Assembly (NCBI GenBank): GCA_946222885.1
Contig: CAMIAK010000023.1
Coordinates: 1-17,109 of the forward strand
DNA: 17,109 bases
Direction: 5' to 3'
Origin: an uncultured Nesterenkonia sp.
GTDB lineage: Bacteria; Actinomycetota; Actinomycetes; Actinomycetales; Micrococcaceae
Position 1 is the first letter of the stretch. Each line of letters starts with the position of its first letter. The notes beneath the pieces were generated by a model that was not told the origin of the DNA, did no database searches, and worked only from the letters and a program-made list of their open reading frames with translations. The position numbers and the translations under genes were made by a program. Positions 7,319 to 12,808 of this stretch are shown here, one piece after another.

Positions 7319-7367
7319 GAAGGGCTGTTCTTCCGGCAGCATCAGAGACCGATGAGGAGGTGGCACG

Positions 7368-7889
7368 ATGGGGAAGTACAGCAGTTCGCCGAAGAAGAAG
7401 GGGTCCAAGAATGAAAAGGACCCCAACAACCACGTCGTGGCCACCAATCGCCGTGCCCGCCATGACTACTCCATCCTGGACACCTATGAGGCCGGGATGG
7501 TGCTCACCGGCACCGAGGTGAAGTCGCTGCGCGAGGGTACCGCCAACCTCACCGACGGCTTCGCAGGATTCTCCCCCGGCGGGGAGCTCTGGCTGGAGAA
7601 CGTCCACATCCCCGAGTACCTCAACGGCACCTGGACCAACCACGCCTCGCGACGGAGGCGGAAGCTGCTGCTCCACCGCAAGGAGCTGGTGAAGATCTCC
7701 CGCCAGGTCGAGGACCCGGGCCTCACGGTGGTCCCCCTGAAGCTCTACTTCAAGGATGGGCGGGCCAAGGTCGAGATCGGCATCGCCCGCGGCAAGCGCG
7801 AGTTCGACAAGCGCCATGCCCTGCGGGAGAAGCAGGACGCCCGCGAGGCGCAGCGCGCGATGCGCTACCGCAACCTGCGGGCGTCCTGA
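7368..7889 (+). CDS. smpB: SsrA (tmRNA)-binding protein SmpB
   Basis: This 173-residue partner of tmRNA in trans-translation rescues ribosomes stalled on broken mRNAs. It shows the SmpB fold sequence: NRRARHDYSILDTYEAGMVLTGTEVKSLREG, then NHASRRRRKLLLHRKEL, LTVVPLKLYFKDGRAKVEIGIARGKREFDKR, and a basic C-terminal tail that in the family enters the mRNA channel. The N-terminus is a lysine-rich extension typical of actinobacteria. GAGGAGG upstream of ATG 7368 supports the start. Its neighbours ftsEX and prfB match the usual actinobacterial order. I see no tmRNA gene next to it; the following gene is convergent. Confidence 0.97.
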   Translation: MGKYSSSPKKKGSKNEKDPNNHVVATNRRARHDYSILDTYEAGMVLTGTEVKSLREGTANLTDGFAGFSPGGELWLENVHIPEYLNGTWTNHASRRRRKLLLHRKELVKISRQVEDPGLTVVPLKLYFKDGRAKVEIGIARGKREFDKRHALREKQDAREAQRAMRYRNLRAS

Positions 7890-7924
7890 GACAGACCGTC
7901 TGCGTCCGCCCGTCCGAGGCCGGG

Positions 7925-8368
7925 TCAGTCCAGCAGACCTGCTGCGTAGCCCACGAAGACCAGTCCGACCAGCAGCACGATCGCGATGATCACCGTGGTG
8001 ATCACAGCCTTGCTGCGCGGCGGCTTCGACGGGGCCGGCGCCGGGGGAGAGGCGGTCGCGGAGTTCGACTCCGGAGGGGTCTCGCCGGGGCTCAGGTCCC
8101 CGGAACCGCCTTCGGGGGCGGGATCGATGTTGGGATTCCGCCGCGTCTCATCCCTGCCGAACTGATCGCCGTCGGGCTTCTGAGCGTCGTCCTGAGGTGC
8201 GGGCCGCGGGTTGGAGGTATCCGGCACGCCCCCGCCGTGGTCGGAGGGCTCGGCGTTCCCGGAGGCGGAGGTGCTGCCCAGATGGGCCGCATGCTCCGCG
8301 GAGCTTCCGGGGGTGGCGCCGCTGTCCTCAGGGTTGCGGGGGTTCTCCCCGCCGGGGGTGGTCGTCAT
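7925..8368 (-). CDS. Hypothetical protein, disordered with C-terminal membrane anchor
   Basis: This is an unrecognised 147-residue protein. Residues 1 to about 118 are low complexity, rich in Pro, Gly, Ser, Asp, Glu and Asn, with no cysteine and no signal peptide. Residues about 122-144 form one hydrophobic helix (VITTVIIAIVLLVGLVFVGYAAGLL) directly after a basic PPRSK patch, and only one residue follows. This looks like a tail anchor, with the disordered part probably in the cytoplasm. On its own strand AGGTGA just before the ATG, or GGAGAG further up, could be the ribosome binding site. It is convergent with smpB and divergent from the Mn importer operon. Other frames are open in this GC-rich stretch, so coding status is likely but not certain. 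Confidence 0.6.
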   Translation of the reverse strand: MTTTPGGENPRNPEDSGATPGSSAEHAAHLGSTSASGNAEPSDHGGGVPDTSNPRPAPQDDAQKPDGDQFGRDETRRNPNIDPAPEGGSGDLSPGETPPESNSATASPPAPAPSKPPRSKAVITTVIIAIVLLVGLVFVGYAAGLLD

Positions 8369-8491
8369 CGTCTCATCACCTTTTTCTCTCCTGTGTACCT
8401 CGTGCCTCCCACCGTAGGCAGAATCTCCTCATCAGTGAAGGGATGCCGGCTGAATATCCGCTGGACAAGAGTGGAGAGGGCGGGCGGGAGC

Positions 8492-8520
8492 TTGCTTTTT
8501 AGGGATACTTAAACCATCCT
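8492..8520 (+). promoter_or_regulatory. Probable leaderless promoter of the Mn importer operon
   Basis: TTGCTT (8492-8497) and CATCCT (8515-8520) are separated by exactly 17 bases, and CATCCT lies seven bases before the ATG at 8528. This fits a leaderless transcript and agrees with the lack of a ribosome binding site. Both hexamers match the consensus only partly, so the assignment rests on spacing and on the palindrome that fills the spacer. Confidence 0.4.
8498..8513. promoter_or_regulatory. Probable MntR/DtxR-type operator
   Basis: TTTAGGGATACTTAAA is an imperfect palindrome with six of eight base pairs symmetric about 8505/8506. It sits in A/T-richer sequence in the 159-base gap between the divergent hypothetical gene and the importer, and occupies the whole spacer between the proposed -35 and -10 elements. 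A repressor bound there would block RNA polymerase. The operon encodes a DtxR/MntR-family regulator three genes downstream, the natural candidate. The sequence is only loosely like known DtxR-family boxes, so regulator identity is inference. Confidence 0.45.
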
Positions 8521-8527
8521 TGTAGCC

Positions 8528-9484
8528 ATGCCTAAAAACACAGACTCCGCCGCGGCGATGAAGCCGCTGGCCGTCGCAGGACTCACCGCCGCCCTGATGC
8601 TCACCGCCTGTGCCGGAAGCGGGGAGGACGCCGGTGAGGACCGGCCATTGGTGCTGACCACCTTCACCGTGCTGGAGGATATGACGGCCGCAGTCGCCGG
8701 CGACCGTGTGGAGGTCCGCTCGATCACTCCGGCCGGCGCCGAGGTCCATGAGTACGACCCGACGCCGCAGGACGTCCGGAGCGCGGCCGAGGCCGATCTG
8801 GTCCTGGAGAACGGGCTGAACCTGGAGGAGTGGTTCCAGCAGTTCATCGACCAGTCGGAGGCTCCCTCGGTGACGGTCAGCGACGGCGTCGAGACGCGGC
8901 CCGTCACCTACCTTCCTGAGCATCCGGAGGGGACGGGGCCGGAGGAGGAGATGCCGTTGGACCCCCACGCCTGGATGTCTCCGAGCCAGGCCGTGGTCTA
9001 CATCGACAACATCGAGGAGGCCCTGGCCGAGCTGGCCCCCGAACATGCCGAGGAGTTCGCGGTGAACGCCCAGGAGTACCGGGAGCAGCTGGAGGAGCTT
9101 GTCTCTGAGACAGAGGAGCGCATCGAGGCCGCCGGCACAGAGGTCCATGTGGTCAGCTGTGAAGGGGCCTTCGGCTATCTGTCCGAGGACTTCGGATTCG
9201 AGGAGCACTACCTCTGGCCGCTCAACGCGGACGGGGAGGGCACCCCGCAGCAGGTCGAGGCGCAGATCGAATACGTCGAAGAGCACGAGGTCCCCACGAT
9301 CTTCTGCGAATCCACGGTCAACTCCGATGCCCAGCAGCAGGTGGCCGAGGCCGCCGGGGCGCAGCTGGGCGACCCCCTCTACGTCGACTCGCTCTCCGAG
9401 GAGGATGGCCCCGTGCCCAGCTATCTGGAACTCTTGGAGTACGACATCGACCTCATCCTCGACGGAGCGGAAGCAGACCACTGA
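8528..9484 (+). CDS. Manganese-type ABC transporter substrate-binding lipoprotein
   Basis: This 318-residue cluster A-I (ZnuA/TroA/SitA-type) metal-binding protein is anchored outside the membrane. The lipobox is LTAC with Cys28. Likely metal ligands are His74 (GAEVHEYDPTP), His147 (DPHAWMSP), Glu212 (SCEGAFGYL) and Asp287 (YVDSLS). The stretches LWPLNADGEGTPQQVEAQ and DGPVPSYLELL, and the absence of a His-rich loop, match the Mn/Fe (SitA, MntC, YfeA) branch better than zinc-specific ZnuA. I use ATG 8528 because of the promoter spacing. A second ATG at 8558 (residue 11) would give a more typical short lipoprotein signal, and neither has a clear ribosome binding site. It heads the operon with ATPase, permease and regulator. 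A generic label might call it zinc-binding. Confidence 0.9.
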   Translation: MPKNTDSAAAMKPLAVAGLTAALMLTACAGSGEDAGEDRPLVLTTFTVLEDMTAAVAGDRVEVRSITPAGAEVHEYDPTPQDVRSAAEADLVLENGLNLEEWFQQFIDQSEAPSVTVSDGVETRPVTYLPEHPEGTGPEEEMPLDPHAWMSPSQAVVYIDNIEEALAELAPEHAEEFAVNAQEYREQLEELVSETEERIEAAGTEVHVVSCEGAFGYLSEDFGFEEHYLWPLNADGEGTPQQVEAQIEYVEEHEVPTIFCESTVNSDAQQQVAEAAGAQLGDPLYVDSLSEEDGPVPSYLELLEYDIDLILDGAEADH

Positions 9485-10288
9485 GTGCGCACCTCTGAGA
9501 CATCCGCAGCAGACCCCGGCAGGGAGCCGGCCCTCGCCGTGGAGCAGCTGCGGGCGGGGTATCCCGGCGTCCTGGCCCTGGATGGGGTGGACCTCACCGT
9601 GGGCCGGGGCAGCATCTCCGCGCTGGTAGGGGCCAACGGCTCCGGGAAGTCGACCCTCTTCTCCACACTGCTCGGGCTGCGCCAGCCACTCTCCGGGACG
9701 GTGCGGCTCTTCGGGGAGCCGCCCAAGAGCGCACGACGCCGCAATCTGGTCAGCTATGTGCCCCAGCACGAGCAGATCGACACCACCTTCCCCATCACTG
9801 TGGAGCAGGTGGTCATGATGGGGCGCTACGGACATATGGGCCTGACCCGCCGGGCCCGACCCGCGGACCGGGCCGCCGCCGGGGAAGCCTTGGAGCAGGT
9901 CGGGCTGCAGGATCTGCGCCGGCGCGCCATCGGGGAGCTCTCCGGGGGCCAGCGGAAGCGGGCGTTCGTCGCCCGGGCCATCGCCCAGCGGGCTCCGCTG
10001 ATGCTGCTGGACGAGCCCTTCGCCGGGGTGGACCGGATCTCTGAGGAGCTCATCACCAGGGTGCTGCGCCGGCTGCGCGACTCCGGGACCTCCCTGCTGG
10101 TCTCCACCCATCACCTCGAAGGGGTCGGCGAGCTGGCCGACGAGGTCATCCTGCTGCACCGTCGCGTGCTGGCGGCCGGCCTGCCGGAGGACGTCCTCAC
10201 CGAGGAGCAGCTCGGCCGGGCCTTCGGGGCCGTGCTGTCCGAACCGCTGACCCAGCCGCACGCTCCGGAGAAGAGCAGGGAGGCCTGA
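9485..10288 (+). CDS. Metal (Mn-type) ABC transporter ATP-binding protein
   Basis: This 267-residue cytoplasmic ATPase energises the metal importer. Walker A is GANGSGKST (49-57), the Q-loop lies in YVPQHEQ, the signature is LSGGQ (152-156), Walker B is LMLLDEPFAGVD (from 172) and the H-loop lies in VSTHHLEGV. VPQHEQIDTTFPITVEQVVMMGRYG is characteristic of MntB/ZnuC/SitB-type ATPases. It starts with GTG directly after the TGA of the lipoprotein gene and its own TGA shares one base with the permease ATG (TGATG), so translation is probably coupled. It serves the neighbouring permease and lipoprotein. Confidence 0.92.
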   Translation: MRTSETSAADPGREPALAVEQLRAGYPGVLALDGVDLTVGRGSISALVGANGSGKSTLFSTLLGLRQPLSGTVRLFGEPPKSARRRNLVSYVPQHEQIDTTFPITVEQVVMMGRYGHMGLTRRARPADRAAAGEALEQVGLQDLRRRAIGELSGGQRKRAFVARAIAQRAPLMLLDEPFAGVDRISEELITRVLRRLRDSGTSLLVSTHHLEGVGELADEVILLHRRVLAAGLPEDVLTEEQLGRAFGAVLSEPLTQPHAPEKSREA

Positions 10289-11187
10289 TGGAGCTCCTGA
10301 CCCAGCCAATCGAGTTCGCGTTCATGCAGAACGCGCTCATGGTCGCCGTCGTGGCCTCGGCCGTCTGCGGGCTGCTGTCCTGCTGGCTGGTGCTGATGGG
10401 ATGGTCCCTGATGGGGGAGGCGGTGGCCCATTCGATCCTGCCCGGGATCGTGCTCGCCTATGCCTTCGGGGCTCCCATGGCGGTGGGGGCCTTCGTCTTC
10501 GGGATGCTCGCGGTGATGCTGATCGGCGGCATCAACAGCACCTCCACGCTGAAGCATGACACTGCCATCGGTGTGGTCTTCACCTCGCTGTTCGCCCTGG
10601 GCCTGGTGCTGATCTCACGCACACCCAGCGAGACCCACCTGCAGCACATCCTCTTCGGCAACGTGCTGGGCACCTCCCGGGCAGACCTCTACCAGGTGCT
10701 GGGCCTGGGGCTGCTGACCACTGCGGTCCTGCTACTGCGGCGTCGTGACTTCACCCTGCTGGCCTTCGACCGCACCCACGCCCACAGCATCGGCCTGTCC
10801 ACCGGGCTGCTCTCCGCGCTGCTGCTGGCGCTGCTGGCGCTGACCACGGTGACCGCTCTGCAGACCCTCGGCATCATCCTGGTGGTCGCCATGCTGGTGA
10901 TCCCGGGGGCGACGGCGTTCCTGCTGTGCCGGACCTTCGGGCAGATGCTGGCGCTCGCCTCCGGATCCGCTGCCCTGGCCGCGGTCACCGGGGTCTATGC
11001 CAGCTACTGGATGGACCTCTCCACCGGGGGCTCCATCGTGCTGGCCCAGGCGGCCCAGTTCGCGCTGGCCTACGTCTTCGCCCCGCGCAAGGGGCTGCTC
11101 AGCCGCATCCGCGGCCGCAGGATGCCCGCCTCCGCCGCCGAGACCTCCGGAGAACCGACGACGCCGGCCGATAGACTGGCCCCATGA
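10288..11187 (+). CDS. Metal (Mn-type) ABC transporter permease, ABC-3 family
   Basis: This 299-residue integral membrane protein has about eight hydrophobic segments between residues 15 and 265, as expected for the ABC-3 (MntB/TroC/ZnuB) family. Typical stretches are LMGWSLMGEAVAHSILPGIVLAY, LKHDTAIGVVFTSLFALGLVL, LLAFDRTHAHSIGL and LQTLGIILVVAMLVIPGATAFLL. FDRTHAHSIGL is the loop usually written FDPEHARAIGL in Mn permeases. The C-terminus is a basic, then polar, cytoplasmic tail. Start and stop both overlap the neighbouring genes (TGATG and ATGA). A -10 element for the regulator lies inside its last codons. Confidence 0.93.
   Translation: MELLTQPIEFAFMQNALMVAVVASAVCGLLSCWLVLMGWSLMGEAVAHSILPGIVLAYAFGAPMAVGAFVFGMLAVMLIGGINSTSTLKHDTAIGVVFTSLFALGLVLISRTPSETHLQHILFGNVLGTSRADLYQVLGLGLLTTAVLLLRRRDFTLLAFDRTHAHSIGLSTGLLSALLLALLALTTVTALQTLGIILVVAMLVIPGATAFLLCRTFGQMLALASGSAALAAVTGVYASYWMDLSTGGSIVLAQAAQFALAYVFAPRKGLLSRIRGRRMPASAAETSGEPTTPADRLAP
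11172..11183 (+). promoter_or_regulatory. Probable leaderless promoter of the mntR-like gene
   Basis: TAGACT (11172-11177) lies six bases before the ATG at 11184. This is the spacing of leaderless actinobacterial genes, with transcription starting at the ATG itself. No Shine-Dalgarno sequence is visible there and no -35 is convincing. The element is inside the end of the permease gene, so the regulator and the two FluC genes could be expressed when the importer promoter is repressed. Confidence 0.42.
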
Positions 11188-11891
11188 CGCCCCGCACCTC
11201 TGCCCAAGGCCGCTCCACGGCGACCGATACGGCGACCACCTCGGTGGAGGACTACGCCAAGACGATCTACGGGCTCTCCGAATGGGACGATGCGAAGGTC
11301 ACCGCCTCCGCCCTGGCCAAGACGCTGGGGGTCTCCAACCCCTCGGTGACGCTGATGATCCGTAAGATGACGGACCTGGGGCTCGTCGACCACCGGCCCT
11401 ATGCGCCCATCCGGCTGACCCCGGAGGGGCGGCAGCTGGCCCTGGCTATGGTGCGCCGGCACCGGCTCATCGAGACCTGGCTGGTCCGTGAGCTCGGGTA
11501 CGGCTGGGAAGAGGTCCATGACGAGGCCGAACGGCTGGAGCACTCGGTCTCTGAGATGTTCGTGGACCGTCTCGATGAGAAGCTCGGCAGGCCGCGGGTG
11601 GACCCGCACGGGGATCCGATCCCCGGGCCGGATCTGCGCCTGCAGTACCCGGAGACCGAGCTGCTGTGCCGGGTGCCCGCCTCGGCCGAAGTGCGGCTCG
11701 AGCAGGTGGACGACTCCGTCCCGGAGGCGCTGCGCATGCTCGCCGACCGAGAGGTGGAGATCGGTGCTCAGGTGACCGTGGTCAGGGCTGAGGACGGGGA
11801 CGTCGTGCTGGCCCCTGTGGAACAGGACGCCGGGGGCGGCTTCCGGGTGGCGCATGAGCTCGCCCACGCCATGCGGGTGAGCGTCCTGTGA
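11184..11891 (+). CDS. mntR: DtxR-family metal-dependent regulator with MntR-like ligands
   Basis: This 235-residue metal-responsive repressor has a winged HTH (about 20-80, with VTASALAKTLGVSNPSVTLMIRKM), a metal-binding and dimerisation domain (about 84-155) and a C-terminal SH3/FeoA-like domain (about 160-230). In DtxR and IdeR the primary iron site uses a Met and a Cys. Here the equivalent residues are Asp23 (SVEDYAKTIY) and Glu116 (VHDEAERLEH), as in Mn-selective MntR (Asp8 and Glu99 in Bacillus subtilis). Also present are His93, Glu97, His112, Glu119 and His120. Unlike the short Bacillus MntR, it keeps the third domain. ATG 11184 overlaps the permease stop, and the fluC pair follows after 13 bases. 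Mn selectivity is inferred from ligands and neighbours. Confidence 0.85.
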   Translation: MTPRTSAQGRSTATDTATTSVEDYAKTIYGLSEWDDAKVTASALAKTLGVSNPSVTLMIRKMTDLGLVDHRPYAPIRLTPEGRQLALAMVRRHRLIETWLVRELGYGWEEVHDEAERLEHSVSEMFVDRLDEKLGRPRVDPHGDPIPGPDLRLQYPETELLCRVPASAEVRLEQVDDSVPEALRMLADREVEIGAQVTVVRAEDGDVVLAPVEQDAGGGFRVAHELAHAMRVSVL

Positions 11892-11904
11892 CGGGGATCC
11901 GCTG

Positions 11905-12375
11905 ATGGGGGAGTCCGTGAGGCTGACCCGGCTCATCCCCCTGGTCGCGCTGGCCGGAGCCGCGGGCGCGCTGCTGCGCCTGTTGATGGTCGAACTGGTG
12001 CCCGAACAGGGCATGAAGTTCCCTTGGACCACGCTGGCGGTGAACCTGGGAGGTTCAGCGACGCTGGGCCTGCTGGTCGGCGTCGTCACCGCCCGGCCGC
12101 GGATACCGGGCTGGGTGCTGCCGGTGCTGGGCACCGGGCTGCTGGGATCCTTCACCACCTTCTCCTCGGTCATCCTGGCCGTGATGCCCTCTGCCCCGCG
12201 GGGGCTCTTCGAGGAGCTCAGCGCGGCCACCTATGTCAGCCCCGGGGCCTCAGAGATGTTCGCCTACCTGATGATCAGCCTCATCGGCTGCACAGCCGCA
12301 GCCGCCGCCGGGCTGACGCTCGGGAAGGCGGCCTTCGGCTGCGTGGACCATATCTGTGAGGAGCAGGCCTCATGA
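11905..12375 (+). CDS. fluC: Fluoride channel subunit FluC/CrcB (first of pair)
   Basis: This 156-residue four-helix membrane protein belongs to the FluC/CrcB family, which exports toxic fluoride as a dual-topology dimer. Family marks are GAAGALLRL (19-26), Asn47 in VNLGGS, and GLLGSFTTFSSV (78-89) containing the TM3 break and pore Phe86. The second phenylalanine of the usual TTFSTF box is Val89. An external loop and the C-terminal tail with two cysteines (146 and 151) make it longer than its partner. GGGGA (11893-11897) supports ATG 11905; a GTG at 11917 is less likely because its ribosome binding site would be too close. It ends overlapping the second FluC gene, and the two subunits likely form a heterodimer. 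Confidence 0.88.
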   Translation: MGESVRLTRLIPLVALAGAAGALLRLLMVELVPEQGMKFPWTTLAVNLGGSATLGLLVGVVTARPRIPGWVLPVLGTGLLGSFTTFSSVILAVMPSAPRGLFEELSAATYVSPGASEMFAYLMISLIGCTAAAAAGLTLGKAAFGCVDHICEEQAS

Positions 12376-12767
12376 CCGCGCCGCTGACCCTGGCCCTCGT
12401 CGGAGGGGTGGCCGTGGGAGGAGCCGTGGGAGCCGTGCTGCGCCTGCTGCTGGACCGTGCCCTGCCCTTCGGCATCCTGGCCGCCAACACCCTGGGGTGC
12501 CTGGTGCTCGGCTTCCTCTTCGGAGCCTTCTCCGCCCACGGGGGAGAGGGCCAGGAGCCTGCCGGGGGGATCTTCGCGGAGCCGGCGGTGACGGTGCTCT
12601 CCTTCGGTCTGCTGGGGGCGCTGAGCACCTTCGCGACCGTCTCGCTGCGGGTGGCCCAGCTGTGGATGGGCGGTCACCGGGGCCGGGCGCTGGGCATGTG
12701 GGCGCTGCACGTGGTGCTCGGATTCGCCGCCGCCGCAGCCGGCGTCGTGCTCAGCGGGCTGCTCTGA
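12372..12767 (+). CDS. fluC: Fluoride channel subunit FluC/CrcB (second of pair)
   Basis: This 131-residue FluC/CrcB protein has four hydrophobic segments (about 7-28, 33-54, 73-99 and 106-130). Marks are GAVLRLLLD (20-28), Asn39 in AANTLGCLVLGF, and GLLGALSTFATV (79-90) with Phe87. As in its partner, the second Phe of the box is replaced by Val (Val90). ATG 12372 overlaps the stop of the first fluC gene (ATGA). Paired, non-identical fluC genes are common in Gram-positive bacteria and are thought to act as heterodimers. The operon ends here: the next gene is convergent, with only 41 bases between the stops and no convincing hairpin. Confidence 0.88.
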   Translation: MTAPLTLALVGGVAVGGAVGAVLRLLLDRALPFGILAANTLGCLVLGFLFGAFSAHGGEGQEPAGGIFAEPAVTVLSFGLLGALSTFATVSLRVAQLWMGGHRGRALGMWALHVVLGFAAAAAGVVLSGLL

Positions 12768-12808
12768 ACACCGGTCTGCGGGTCCTGGATCCCGAAGGTT
12801 CCCGGCGT

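Noticed and set aside
7890..7924. tmRNA (ssrA) gene next to smpB
   Set aside because: Only 35 bases separate smpB from the next, convergent gene, and no tRNA-like acceptor sequence ending in CCA is visible.
8432..10309. A 625-residue open frame on the minus strand across the Mn importer
   Set aside because: It is antisense to the conserved lipoprotein and ATPase genes, without recognisable motifs.
11860..11904. Fluoride riboswitch before the fluC pair
   Set aside because: The stretch upstream is coding sequence of the regulator apart from 13 bases, and no crcB-motif fold is visible.
12768..12808. Bidirectional terminator between fluC and the UbiB-like gene
   Set aside because: Only a four-base CGGG/CCCG stem is visible, which is too weak to call.
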